A stretch of DNA of 64,000 nt from Centrapalus pauciflorus (Eukaryota > Streptophyta > Magnoliopsida > Asterales > Asteraceae). Below, piece by piece: positions 19,396 to 31,052 of the stretch. A program made the position numbers and the translations under genes. A model generated the notes under the pieces. It was not told the DNA's origin. It was given only the letters and a program-made list of their open reading frames with translations, and searched no databases. The stretch lies in contig JAANYP010004704.1 in NCBI GenBank assembly GCA_020465985.1, forward strand, positions 1 to 64,000. Reading direction: 5' to 3'. The number at the start of each line of letters is the position of its first letter. Position 1 is the stretch's first letter.

Positions 19396-20345
19396 AGCTA
19401 GAAATAGAGCAAGAAACAGTCTGATGACCTTTGAAAACTTAAGAGCAAGAGAAGGAGAGTTGCTGGAAAGTACATAACTGAGGTTTGTTAATCTGTTAAG
19501 TGAGATGAAAAGGAATGGAGTGACAAAATCCAACCTGAATATAAATGTAAAATTCCTGAATGTGTTGAATCTGGAATGGGATAAATACACAATGATCATC
19601 CAGCAAACAAAAGAGATTGACGATATGGATTTCCATATGATATTTGAGAACCTTAACAACTACCAAGAAGTTGTTTTGCGGAAAATGTCTGGAAAGAAGC
19701 AAGCAGAGAAGACAACAATTGATCATCTGGCTCTCCTGGCTGATAAGAAATATAATACACGCTAAAGAATGAAAAGTGGGTTGTTTTGAGCGTACTTCAG
19801 CAGACTCAGATTCGATTGATTCTTCAGTTGATTCTGAGATAGAAGAGATGAAGAAGCAGACGGCCTTGCTGACAAAGACATTTCAGAAAAAGTTCTACAG
19901 CAAGCCGACAAATAACAAGATGAGATACAAGACAGGCTCAACGAAGTATGAAAAGAAAGATAGATATGCAAAATCTGGAGAGAGCTGTGACAAAAAGACT
20001 AAGACATATGAGAAGACTGAAAAACCGGCCAAGAAAGATGCTGATCAGAAATGTTACAACTGTGGCAAACCAGACGAGTTTACCAGAGAATGCAAATTGC
20101 CAATTGTAAAGAATTCTGATTATTACACTCGAAAGGCACTGCTGGCAAAGGAAAAATAGGTTGGTAAGGCATTGATGGCTGAAGATGACCACTGGCTACA
20201 ACTATCCGAAGATGAAGACGTTCTGGACGAAGATTCTCAAATCGGTCTGATATCAGAAGTGTTCAATGATTCTGAACTAAGTGAGTCTACTATGTTAGCT
20301 GAGGATGAGGTTTGGGTAGGATTGACTGATGAGGAAACTGAAGAG
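19396..20345 (+). pseudogene. Cop-B gag, C-terminal part
   Basis: Gag resumes in phase with 13663-14051 after one duplication copy is discounted. TAA at 19475-19477 and 19763-19765 and a frameshift near 19770 break it. A zinc knuckle at 20052-20093 reads C-Y-N-C-G-K-P-D-E-F-T-R-E-C, so the usual His is Glu. TAG at 20157-20159 follows. The end is very acidic (D-E-E-T-E-E) and is cut by Gyp-1 at 20346. Confidence 0.8.
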
Positions 20346-20414
20346 TGATACGAGTGTCGTTACCTCGTCAAAAATAACCACTAATTACCTTAGAAGCTAG
20401 GGTAAGTAGGGATC
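20346..20414 (-). repeat. Gyp-1 LTR, first piece
   Basis: The plus strand begins TGATACGAGTGTCG immediately after the Cop-B gag text stops. It continues after Cop-D1 at 31053. The far end at 32091 reads CCCGATCA, so the whole LTR has TGAT...ATCA ends. Confidence 0.6.
20410..20414 (+). repeat. Target site duplication GGATC of Cop-D1
   Basis: GGATC at 20410-20414 recurs at 31048-31052 on the other side of Cop-D1. Confidence 0.95.
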
Positions 20415-21066
20415 TGTTGGGAAATATTCTAAGTATGTCAAGCTGTTAGTTAGATTTCTCAAACTGTTAGTAGATTTTCTGTGTAAGTACAAAGTTCAAG
20501 CTGTTAGTTGAAGAAGTTCGAGCTGCTAGTTCAAAAGTTCAAGCTGCCAGTGTTCAAACTCAAGCTGCTCAACAGATAAACTTCAAGCTGCTCAACAGCT
20601 CAATAAACAGAAAGTGCTGATATTCAGGAAAAGATATATTCGAAGATTCAAGCATATCTACTATCAGAGAAATCAGAGTTTATCAAGGAATCAAATCAGA
20701 AAGCAGTATATATACATAGAATAGGTTGTTCTATTGTAAGTCTGCACGTACAAGTTTATTCAGTTGTAATTGCTTTTCTGATTAAGTTTTCATAAGCCTC
20801 TAGGGTTGTAAAACCCTAAGAACAATCTGTGTTCTTCGTCTAATCAAACAGATTAGAGGTGATTGTAATCATTGAGTTTAGCAACACAAGTGATCTTTTG
20901 ATTATTGATTATGTTTGTGTGTTATTTGTTTTGAAAGCTTTTCTTAAGACAGTTAAGTGTTATTCCGCAAACTTCTTAATTGGACTTTGATTCAATACAA
21001 GGTTATTGGTTTATACTCTGGTTAATTCAAACCAGTTAATCTTAGGTGGTGATTTTGATCTTGACA
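20415..21066 (+). repeat. 5' LTR of Cop-D1 (652 bp)
   Basis: It runs from TGTTGGGAAATATTC to GATCTTGACA. The U3 part holds about seven CAAGCTG(T/C)TAG-like repeats (20440-20600). TATATATA at 20707-20714 is a plausible TATA box. Confidence 0.95.
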
Positions 21067-21068
21067 AG

Positions 21069-21080
21069 TGGTATCAGAGC
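21069..21080 (+). promoter_or_regulatory. Primer binding site of Cop-D1
   Basis: TGGTATCAGAGC lies two bases after the LTR, matching initiator-Met tRNA. Confidence 0.93.
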
Positions 21081-21138
21081 CACAGGTCTTTCTTTGTTTT
21101 CAATGTCAGAAGCTTTCTTTTAAAATTTTTTTTTTGCA

Positions 21139-23811
21139 ATGGAATTTTATAATAACAGTAGTGGATCAATGCAAGGACTCAAAGTGCCTATGCTCAAACC
21201 CACTGAGTTTGAGATGTGGAAACTCATGATTCAACAACACATTCAATTTATTGATTATGCCATATGGGAAGCTGTTGAATTTCCTCCTGTAGTTGATCCT
21301 GAACTTGATGCTGAGGGCAAACCCATAAAAACACCTCCAAAAACTGAACTTGAAAGAAAGGCTAGAATGAATGAAGTGAAAGCTCTTACACTTTTACAGA
21401 TAGCCATTCCTAATGCTTATCAACACCAGTTTAAAAAGTTTTACACTGCTCATTCTCTTTAGACTGCTTTAGAGAAAAGATTTGCTGGCAATGCTAGCAC
21501 CAAGAGAAATCAAAAGGATCTTTTGAAACAGCAGTATGAGAACTTTTCTGGTGGCAAGAATGAAAACCTTACTGAAATCTTTGACAGGTTTAACAAACTG
21601 ATAGGTGAATTGGAGAGTGCAAAAATCTGCTTGGATCAAGATGAAGTAAACAGAAAATTTTCTTAGATCTCTTGGTGAAGAGTGGACGGTCTATGCTGCC
21701 CAATGGAGAACCAAAGACACTATTGATGAAATAGAGTTGGATGATCTTTACAATAGTCTGAGAGTGTTTGAAACTGAGATTGAAACTAAAAAGAAATCCT
21801 TTTCTTATAATCATAACACTGCTCTACTGTCAACAGCATTATCTGATAAATCTAACTGTTGTGATTCCTTTTCAGGTGCTGATGGTAACTCTACTGAAGC
21901 TCATTATGAAGCTTTTGTTGCTAATGATGGACTGTTTGCTCTAAATGCTGAAGATTTAGAACAGATCCATCCAGATGATCTAGAAGAGATGGACTTGAAA
22001 TGGCAGCATGCAATGTTGACTATGAGGGCTAAAAGGTTTCTGAAAAGAACTGGCAGATCCAACTTTCAAGCCAGACCAGAAGGGAAACCAGCATTTGATA
22101 AATCCAAAGTTGAATGCTTTAAATGTCACAAGCTTGGCCACTTTGCCAGAGAATGCAATTCCCAAGGTCAACAGCCACCAAGACCCCAGCAACCAACTCA
22201 AGCTTCATCATCACAAGCACTTGTCTCTCAAGAAGACAATGTGTTTGACTGGAGTGATCAGACAGAGGAAGAGTTTCAAAATCAAGCTCTCATGGCAGAA
22301 ACATCTAATGTCACCTCCACTGAACTACCATCTGAGGTAAATGCTAAACTCTGCTCTCAAACATGCAAAAATATGGTTAAAAAGTACAGAGATCATAATG
22401 AGAGCATGTGCAAAACTCTAGCTAAGATGGAAGAAAGGAGATACGAGTATATGCAGGCCATAGAAGATCTTGAAAAATAGATCAATGACTATAAGGATAA
22501 TGAGATTCAAATGGGATATGATAGAACATATCATGAGTGGGAGAAAAAGGAGCTGAATAAGAAAATGGAGTCCCTAAATAAGAAATTAGATGAGGCTGAA
22601 CAGCAGGTGTTAGAAGCTAATAAGAAACTAGAATCTGTCAATATAGATCTAGGAAAATTCAAATTGGCAAATCAAAAGCTGGAACACCAAATGGAAGTTC
22701 AATTTAAAGATAGGGTAAAATCTCAGCTCAATCCCAAAGAAGGTATAGGATACAGAGCCACTCCACCTCCATACAACAACAAATACATTCATCCAATGAG
22801 TGTAGTTGCTGACAGACTTGTTAATGAACCATTAGATGAGTCCATGACATCTGTAGATCCTATCCTTGAAAACAGTCCTGAAGCAAAAGGAGAACAGATT
22901 TTAAATGAAGACTGTGAGTGCAAAACAGTTGAGAGAGAACACAAAACAATGAGTGCACCTATAGCAGCCCCAAACCCCAGTAAGAAAGGAAAAGAGAAGA
23001 TGAGTGTATGCCATGCTGCTCCACATGTTTCTGTACCTTCTAACTGTAACACTGCATCTTCCTCAAACGGTAATAATAAAAGGGGTAAGACTGTTCCAAT
23101 CTGCACATGCCAAAAGCATGGTGTCCAAAATTTTCCCAAGCAACAGCAGGTAAAGGAAATCAAAGGAACAAGAACCAGTTATGGTCCAATAAAACTGGTT
23201 CTCCAATCCAAACAATCAAAAGATGTTTCCATTGTGGAAGGAAAAACCATTTGGCCAGACATTGCTTGTACAAACCATCTGTTGCAAAACAGACTGTGGT
23301 TCAGAAACAAGCATTTGTTAAAAACACAAAAAATTTTAAGGTCAAACCACCTGTTGCACCAGTTCCAAAGAAAACAGTTGATCACAGATTCTTAAAAGTC
23401 AATAAAAAATAGTCCACACACCAAAAACAAGTTTTGGCCAAACCCAAATCCGTTTTTAAACAGATATGGTGTGTTAATGGCAAAAAAAACCAGATCAAAC
23501 TGTTGATACAAATGTTGAAACTGCTAGGCCTAAAGTTGGAACTGGTAGTGCAAATTCTGTAGCTGTTAGCACTAAACACTCAGTTCAAACTGCTAGGATT
23601 AAAACTGGGACTGGTAATGGATCATCTGAGACTGTTAATGCAAAGGTTGGACACAACACCTGGATACCTCATGTCATAACTAAATATTTTTTCACAGAAT
23701 CCACTAGTGGATCTCACTAAGTATAAAAAGTCAAAGACAGTGCTTAGTTATATCAATGCACAAGGACAACCCAAAACCAACTTGGTTTGGGTTTACTCCA
23801 CTACTAACTAA
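21139..23811 (+). pseudogene. Cop-D1 gag
   Basis: The ATG at 21139 starts a copia Gag (LKVPMLKPTEFEMWKL). Compared with Cop-D2, it has TAG at 21460-21462 (a Trp codon in Cop-D2), an extra T near 21657, TAG at 22478-22480 (Gln in Cop-D2) and a later frame change. Domains are capsid (to about 21800), a first zinc knuckle C-F-K-C-H-K-L-G-H-F-A-R-E-C (22115-22156), a coiled coil (22350-22720), a Cys-rich patch near 23095 (P-I-C-T-C-Q-K-H-G), and a second knuckle C-F-H-C-G-R-K-N-H-L-A-R-H-C (23224-23265). The gag frame ends at TAA 23809-23811, overlapping the protease frame. Confidence 0.85.
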
Positions 23812-25548
23812 GCTTTTATTTGTGCGGGGTAACCACAGGACACAACATAAAACAAGATGGCATTTGGACAGTGGATGCTCTAGGCACATGACAGGCAATT
23901 CTGAATGCTTGTCAAATTTCAAAGGCTTTGAAGGAGGTTTTGTTGCATTTGGAGGAAATTCCAAGGGAGGTAAGGTCACATGTAAAGGTACTGTCAAAGC
24001 AGACAATATGCTTTTCAATGATGTTTTGTATGTTGAACAGCTGAAGTACAATTTATTAAATGTGTCTCAAATTTGTGATAAACAAAATATTGTTGTCTTC
24101 ACAGATTCTGAGTGCATTGTTCTTTCAAAAGATTTTAAAATTCTTGAAAATCCTGTTTTACTTAGAACACCAAGAAAGGACAATGTCTACTGTTGGGACA
24201 CAGATCTTTTATCCAAATCAAGTACTTTAAGCTGTTTGATATCTAAAGCATCATCAAATGAGTCTGCTCTTTGGCACAGAAGGATGTGTCACATGAACTT
24301 CAAATCTATGAATGTTCTAGTCAAAAAGAATTTGGTAAGAGGTTTACCACAAAAGGAGTTCATCTGTGATGATCATTGTGTAGCATGTCTTAAAGGCAAG
24401 CAACACAAATCTCCTCATAAGGCCAAAGAAGTAAATTCAATCTCATCTGCTCTTCATCTTATTCATATGGATCTCTTTGGTCCAACATCTGTTTTGAGTT
24501 TGAATAAAAGAGCTTACTGTTTAGTCATTGTTGATGATTTCACCAGATTCACATGGGTATACTTTCTTACGTCTAAAGATGAAACTGCTGAGCTAGTTAA
24601 GTCATTTATTCTTAAGATAGAAAACCAATCCAACTTAAAAGTTAAGGTGATAAGGTCAGACAATGGAACTGAGTTTAAAACCATATCCTAAACAGTTTCT
24701 GTGAGTCTAAAGGTATTGCTAGGCAATATAGTGCACCAATAACACCACAACAAAATGGTGTAGCTGAAAGAAAGAACAGAACTTTAATTGAGGTTGCTAG
24801 AACCATGCTAGCTGATTCCAAACTGCCAATGACCTTTTGGGCAGAAGCAGTTAATACAACTTGTTATGTTCTAAATAGGGTACAGGTTGTTCAATCACAA
24901 GGAAAAACTCCATATGAGTTATTTCATCACAGAGTTCCGTTAATAGCATTTCTAAAGTCTTTTGGCTGTTCATGCACCATCCTTCACACTAAGACTCACT
25001 TATGAAAGTTTGAAAGTAAGGCCGAAGAAGGTTTCTTTGAAGGATACTCCACTCAAAGCAAAGCCTATAGGGTATATAACAGTGTGTCTAAAACCATTGA
25101 AGAAAGTGCCAATGTTGAATTTAATGAAAACACAGCAAATGTCAAAGGCACTGGTCCTGATTGGTTGTTTGATTTAGACTCACTATCTAATTCTCTGAGC
25201 TTTGTCGAGTATACTGCAGAAACGGATGAAAACAGGGTTGAAGCTGCCAACACAAATTTTCATGCTGGTAGCACAAATGTTCAAGCTGTTGGCACAAGGT
25301 TTCAGACTGTTGAAGATTCTGGTCAATGGGATGAGTATACGGTTATACCACTTCTATCTTGTGACCCACCAGGGGTACTAGATGCTCAACATGATTCAAA
25401 TCCAAACTATGAAGTGCCAATCCCAAGTCCTGAGGGAACAGCTCCATCACAAAGGGAAACAGTCTCAGATTCCAGTCAAGCTGTGCCTGAAGCTGAACCA
25501 TCAAGTGGTCCTGATGGATATGATACAAATCTAGGAACTTCTTTTTAG
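23756..25548 (+). pseudogene. Cop-D1 protease and integrase
   Basis: Protease, which cuts the polyprotein, is recognised by L-D-S-G-C-S-R-H-M-T-G with the active DSG at 23867-23875. Integrase follows: H-R-R-M-C-H and C-V-A-C-L-K-G-K for the zinc domain, then H-M-D-L-F-G, S-D-N-G-T-E-F and Q-N-G-V-A-E-R-K for the D-D-E core. One A is missing near 24677 relative to Cop-D2, TGA at 25003-25005 replaces a Gly codon, and TAG at 25546-25548 replaces Gln. The segment after 25006 is the acidic linker to RT. Confidence 0.87.
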
Positions 25549-26886
25549 ACAGACAGAGAACCAACACTCAGAGTTCACAAGTATCATCCTCTCAATCAGA
25601 TAATGGGTGATCCACACACTCCTGTGCAGACAAGGACAATGGTTCACAAAGAACCTACTGATGCTGAATCAGCAGTTCCAGAATTCAGTCTAGCTGCCTT
25701 TGAACATGCCTGTTTCATGTCACAATTAGAACCTAAAAAGGCATCAGAGGCTTTGAAATATCCATCTTGGATTGAAGCAATGCAGGAAGAACTACTACAA
25801 TTCAAGATTCAGAATGTATGGACTATAGTTGTTCTTCCTAAAGGAAAGAGAGCAATTGGTACAAGATGGGTGTTCAGAAACAAGAAGGATGAGAGAGGGA
25901 TAGTTATCAAGAACAAAGCAATGGTAGCACAGGGATACACTCAAGAAGAAGGAATAGATTATGATGATGTCTTTGCTCCAGTGGCAAGAATTGAAGCCAT
26001 CAGATTGTTCCTAGCCTATGCAAGCTTCAAAGGGTTTAAAGTGTATCAAATGGATGTGAAGTCTGCTTTCCTGTATGGCACAATTGAAGAAGAGGTCTAT
26101 GTGTGTCAACCTTCTGGATTTGAGGACTACAAGTATCCAGACAGTGTCTACAAATTAGACAAAGCCCTCTATGGACTCCACCACGCCCCTAGAGCATGGT
26201 ATGACACTCTGTCATCATACCTTTTACAGAATGGATTCAAGAGAGGTACTCTGGACAAAACATTGTTCACAAAGTCCATCAAATCTGAGATTCTACTTGT
26301 ACTGATTTATGTTGATGATATTATCTTCGGGTCTACAAATGACAGTCTGTGCAAAGAGTTTGAGGCATTGATGCACAAAAAGTTTCAAATGAGTTCAATG
26401 GGGGAACTCACCTTCTTTCTAGGATTGCAGGTCAAGCAGAAGCCTACTGGACTTTTTATAAGTCAATCAAAGTATGTTAAAGACATACTGGAAAAGTTTG
26501 GTTACAAAGATACCAAAGTTGCTAGTACTCCAATGGACACTCACAAGCAGCTTGATGCAGATAAAGATGGAGTAGATGTGGACATTCATCTATACAGATC
26601 CTTGATAGGTTCACTTATGTACCTAACATCTTCTAGACCTGATATAATGTTTGTTGTTTGTGTTTGTGTCAGGTTTCAATGTGCTCGAAAGGACTCATAC
26701 CTGTTTGCCGTTAAGAGAATCTTTAGATATCTCAAAGGCCAACCACATTTGGGCCTCTGGTATCCTAAAGACTCTCCTCTTCAACTAACAGCCTATTCTG
26801 AGAGTGATTATGGAGGATGCAACATTGACAGAATGTCCACAACTGGTGGATGTCAGTATCTAGGAGCAAGATTGGTCTCTTGGTAG
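25549..26886 (+). pseudogene. Cop-D1 reverse transcriptase and start of RNase H
   Basis: This open segment of about 445 codons holds the whole RT: W-I-E-A-M-Q-E-E, G-T-R-W-V-F-R-N-K, Y-D-D-V-F-A-P-V-A-R and the active site Y-V-D-D (26308-26319). It then reaches the first RNase H block SDYGGC near 26810. It ends at TAG 26884-26886 in place of a Trp codon (L-V-S-W-stop). The RT core itself looks undamaged, but it is not translated in a usable context. Confidence 0.87.
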
Positions 26887-27182
26887 TGCAAAAAGCAAAC
26901 AATAGTCTCCAACTGAGAGACTATGGTATGAATTTCCTATCCACTCCTATTTACATTGACAACTCAAGTGCAATTAGCATTGTACAAAATCCAGTGAAAT
27001 TTCTCAAAACCAAGCATATAGACATCAGATTTCATTTTTTAAGGGATTGTAATGAGAAAAAATTAATCCAAGTTACCAAAATTCATACTGATGATCAGTT
27101 AGCTGATCTATTTACAAAACCACTTGATGTAGGAAGATTCACCTTCCTAGTATCCAATATTGGCATGGTTAATATGGATTAA
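26887..27182 (+). pseudogene. Cop-D1 RNase H, core deleted
   Basis: Relative to Cop-D2, about 70 bases are missing at 26910/26911. This removes the T-E-A-E-Y catalytic block and shifts the frame. The remaining text (IDNSSAISIVQN, KTKHIDIRFHF, DLFTKPLD) runs to the natural TAA at 27180-27182. Confidence 0.85.
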
Positions 27183-27545
27183 TTTGTTTTTCATCATTCT
27201 TTCTTATTTTATGAAAAATATGTTTATTTCATATGCTTGTTTAAGGGGGAGACACCGTTTCAATCGAATATGCTTACTTTTCAACTAACAGCCTGAGTCT
27301 TTCTCAAGCTGCTAGTTCATTTTCTCGGACTGCAAGTTGTTTCACTTGATCTGTCAAAGTGTGTAGGGTAATTTGGTAATTTCTTAAGTGTGTGGGCGGG
27401 ATTAGATATTTTCGAAACCCCCAAACCTTTAAAGGTCCCAGTTTCGTTCAATTGCAACTACCAGTTGCAAAATATCTTCCACGACCTTTCTTTTCTCTCT
27501 GAGCGATTCACACACTTCTCTGAAACCCTAAATCACCGATCGCCA
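27183..27545 (+). other. Cop-D1 spacer between pol and the envelope-like gene
   Basis: It contains an internal PPT-like AAGGGGGAGA (27243-27252), several copies of the family motif (AACTAACAGC, CAAGCTGCTAG), and a perfect hairpin TTGCAACT/AGTTGCAA with a three-base loop at 27452-27470 shortly before the ATG at 27546. Confidence 0.8.
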
Positions 27546-30291
27546 ATGGAGTTTGTCAAAGAACATAACTGTCTTCCCTATTCTCTCAAACACTCTGACC
27601 TTCAACCATTCCACGATATGATGGACTTCCTTCGAAGTTCCCACATTCATCATGCTCTCACCATAAACCCCACAATCTACATATCTCATATATAGCAATT
27701 TTGGAAACATGCCTCTGTCCAAACCACTAATGGAGTCACTTCTGTGACATCCAAGATCGATGGAACCACTGTCACCATCATTGAGGATCTCATACGCCAA
27801 CACTTGCATCTTCAAGATGCCACAGGTATGACCGATCTATCTCTTGCTGCCTTACATGAAGGTCTTTTTGCTATAGGGTATAGGGGCCCTACTGATTCGT
27901 ATACTTTCTATAAAACTCATTTTGCCCCTAAGTGAAAATATCTTGTACATATTATACAGCAATGCATAAGCCCTAAAAGAACGGCTGGTCAGAATTTTCT
28001 TCAAACATAGCCACTGCCTTAGTGTGTTTATCTACAGGCCAACGGTTCAATTTTTCTAATATGATTTTTCAGGGTATGTTAAGGCATCATGCCCTAAAGC
28101 ATGTGAAATTTTTGATGTATCCTAGATTTTTGGCTGAAATTATTGCAAGAACTTGCAGTAATTTCAATGTACATAAAAGGATTCATGTTTCCCATAGGCA
28201 CTCTTTGCCAACAATAAAACGTCTTCTAAAAACAAGTGCCAATTTTTTGAGTGTAGATGTCCCATTGCCATCTGCAATGTTGGGCTTCAATCCACTAAAC
28301 AGATGAGAGGGTCCTGAGCAGGCTCACCCACTCCTCATGATACAAATAATCCAGCTGATCCTTCTATCAAACCCACATCCCCACTACTACTATACAAAAG
28401 AAAAAGGGTTTCAGGAGCTCCTTCCTCCTCTGCCCAAATACAAGAGCCAAATATCCCTGTGCAGGAGGACACTTCTGTACAGAATATCCAAAGGGCACCC
28501 ACTGAGGACACTCCCATCCTCAATTTGGAGGTGGACATTCCAACAGAGGATGTCCATATGGGTTCTGTGGCTGACACTACTGCTGTTTCTGCACAAGAGG
28601 CACATGACAGTGTCAACATCAATAAGACCACACCCATGGCAACAGAGGGTGTGCAAGCACCTTCTGGAAGTCCCCAGAACCAAGAACAGAGGGGCCCAGA
28701 GGTTTCTACTTCTGGAATTTCTACCAGTGATAGATCACAAACACCACACACTTTTGCTGATCTTGAGGCTAGTCTACAACTTATGCTATTAATGGATCCT
28801 CAGCTGAAACCATTTGTGGCAGTAGCGGAATATTATCAATCCATTATTGCTGCACAGGGGCACAAATCAGAGCACTTCAACAGATAGTAGCAGCTCAATA
28901 TCAGAGAATGGATTATTTTCATAAGGGGTTCACCCTCTGTGGAAATAAGATCATTCAACTTGAGAAGATGATTCTAACCCTAATGGCAAAGGTTGTAGGT
29001 CCTCCTGACCAAACCAATGCATCCAAAAAGGGGGAGAAGCAGGAGATCCCTAGTTCAGTCCAAGCAGCTCCAACTCCTACTCCAACAGTCCAAGATTCTA
29101 GGCTAACAGTCCTAACAGCTACTCAAGCTGTTATCCTAGAAACTCAAGCTGCTCCCATAAGAACAACTGGAGTTGTTATCCGAGAAAGCAGTCAAGCTCC
29201 TATCAGTACAGTCCAAGCTACAACTTCAGCAACCAAGGATAAGGGCAAGGGCATTCTCATAGAATCTCCAAAGCACAAATTTCATCTATAGAGGCCCAGG
29301 TTGCTCATGATGCTGAATTTGCCAGACAGATAGTAGAAGAACAGGATGAACTTCTGGACCAGCAAACCCATGCCCCAATGCAAGATGATGAAACCTTAGG
29401 TGATTACCTAAGAGGGTTTGTGGTTAAACAGAATGAGAAGAAAGGGAAAATGCCAACAGGGCATTCAAAGGCAGAGCACAAAAGGTTTTTGATCAATTTT
29501 GCCTATTCAGTTGGGATCTCAAAGAAGTTATGTCAGTCATGGAGCATAGAAAGACTGCAGGAACTTCATGCTAAAGAAATGGAAAAACGAAAGATTGCCA
29601 AAGTCTCCAATCAAGTCCAAAGCCAACAAGAAAGTTCTAGCTGGTGTTAGTGATCCTGCCCCTTCTGTTCAAGCTGCTGCCACTAATCCTCAATCAGAAG
29701 CAATTTCACAAGCAAAGCTTGATCAGGTTAAAAAGGTGTTATTTGAGCATCAGCTTCAGAAGGTGATGGAGATTCAAAAGACCCTCGACCAACATGACTT
29801 CTCAAAACCTCCTATTACATACTGGTATGCTAAGTCAATGGATGACATTGACTTAAAAATATCATTTTGTAGTCAGAAGAGAAGCTGGTCCTGAGGAAGA
29901 ATATAAGAGTATAATGCACATAGTTCAAGGGATGACCAGTGATGAGCTTACCAGAATGCACCATATTGGATCTGTGAGTCAAGTTAGGTCTTCACTTCCC
30001 CAGGTCAAGCAGGCTATAAAGGATTTAAAGAGTATTTTTAATCCAGAGTCCATCAGGAAAGATATAGAAGATGCCAAGGAGATGAAGATTGCCAATGTTG
30101 AGCTGTATGTGAAATCAAAGACATACAGACTCAGATTTGTAAATGGATCCAGCATGTTCTTCAATTTTGAATTTTTTGATCTTCCAAGGGCATGGTTGGT
30201 ACAAATGAGCTCAGTGAAGATATACTGTGATAGAGAAGAATTGAAAAGGGAATTTTTGAAGGCAGTTAAGCAGAAACTTTCTCAATTATAA
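27546..30291 (+). pseudogene. Cop-D1 envelope-like gene
   Basis: ATG 27546 opens MEFVKEHNCLPYS. The N-terminal domain (F-H-D-M-M-D-F-L, then I-H-H-A-L-T-I-N-P-T-I-Y-I-S-H-I) shares layout with the Cop-A ORF. TAG at 27693-27695, TGA at 27933-27935 (Trp in Cop-D2), frameshifts near 27985 and later, and further stops destroy it. A Thr/Pro/Gln-rich middle spans 28300-29280. The C-terminal domain runs from about 29690 to the TAA before 30292 and includes W-Y-A-K-S-M-D and R-F-V-N-G-S-S. Function is unknown. There is no visible membrane anchor. Confidence 0.8.
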
Positions 30292-30387
30292 GTTTTTGGA
30301 TGCCTTAGTTTGTAGTTAACAGTTTTTACTTTGGTTTATTTCCTTATTCGTATAGAAACTTAAAGTCTTGTATAAAGAATTTAAGTT

Positions 30388-30396
30388 AGGGGGAGA
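30388..30396 (+). promoter_or_regulatory. Polypurine tract of Cop-D1
   Basis: AGGGGGAGA ends one base before the 3' LTR and would prime plus-strand synthesis. Confidence 0.9.
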
Positions 30397-30397
30397 T

Positions 30398-31047
30398 TGT
30401 TGGGAAATATTCTAAGTATGTCAACCTGTTAGTTAGATTTCTCAAACTGTTAGTAGATTTTCTGTGTAAGTACAAAGTTCAAGCTGTTAGTTGAAGAAGT
30501 TCGAGCTGCTAGTTCAAAAGTTCAAGCTGTCAGTGTTCAAACTCAAGCTGCTCAACAGTAAACTTCAAGCTGCTCAACAGCTCAATAAACAGAAAGTGCT
30601 GATATTCAGGAAAAGATATATTCGAAGATTCAAGCATATCTACTATCGGAGAAATTAGAGTTTATTAAGGAACAAATCAGAAAGCAGTGTATATACATAG
30701 AATAGGTTTTTCTATTGTAAGTCTGCACGTACAAGTTTATTCAGTTGTAATTGCTTTTCTGATTAAGTTTTCATAAGCCTCTAAGGTTGTAAAACCCTAA
30801 GAACAATCTGTGTTCTTCGTCTAATCAAATAGATTAGAGGTGATTGTAATCGTTGAGTTTAGCAATACAAGTGATCTTTTGATTATTGATTATGTTTGTG
30901 TGTTATTTGTTTTGAATGCTTTTCTTAAAACAGTTAAGTGTTATTCCGCAAACTTCTTAATTGGACTTTGATTCAATACAAGGTTATTGGTTTATACTCT
31001 GATTAATTCAAACCAGTTAATCTTAGGTGGTGATTTTGATCTTGACA
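30398..31047 (+). repeat. 3' LTR of Cop-D1 (650 bp)
   Basis: It matches the 5' LTR from TGTTGGGAAATATTC to GATCTTGACA with scattered substitutions and small deletions. Confidence 0.95.
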
Positions 31048-31052
31048 GGATC

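Larger units (their letters stand above)
12285..20345 (+). mobile_element. Cop-B, Ty1/copia element, 5' part, interrupted by Cop-N
   Basis: Visible are the 5' LTR, primer site, a long repeat-rich leader and gag. Gag is split by Cop-N (14052-19390 plus one duplication copy) and continues to 20345, where the minus-strand LTR of Gyp-1 begins. The gag frame is maintained exactly across the Cop-N insertion when one copy of the AAAGT duplication is removed, which proves the order of events. Pol and the 3' LTR are not in the window and presumably lie beyond the nested insertions. Confidence 0.85.
20415..31047 (+). mobile_element. Cop-D1, full-length copia (Sirevirus-like) element, 10.6 kb
   Basis: It has LTRs of 652 and 650 bp, a GGATC duplication, a primer site, gag, protease-integrase-RT-RNase H, an envelope-like gene and a PPT next to the 3' LTR. 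All genes are broken by stops and frameshifts. The LTRs differ at roughly fifteen positions by eye (about 2-3%), so it is older than Cop-N. Cop-D2 (38816-49313) belongs to the same family, and comparing the two locates the lesions in each. Confidence 0.95.
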
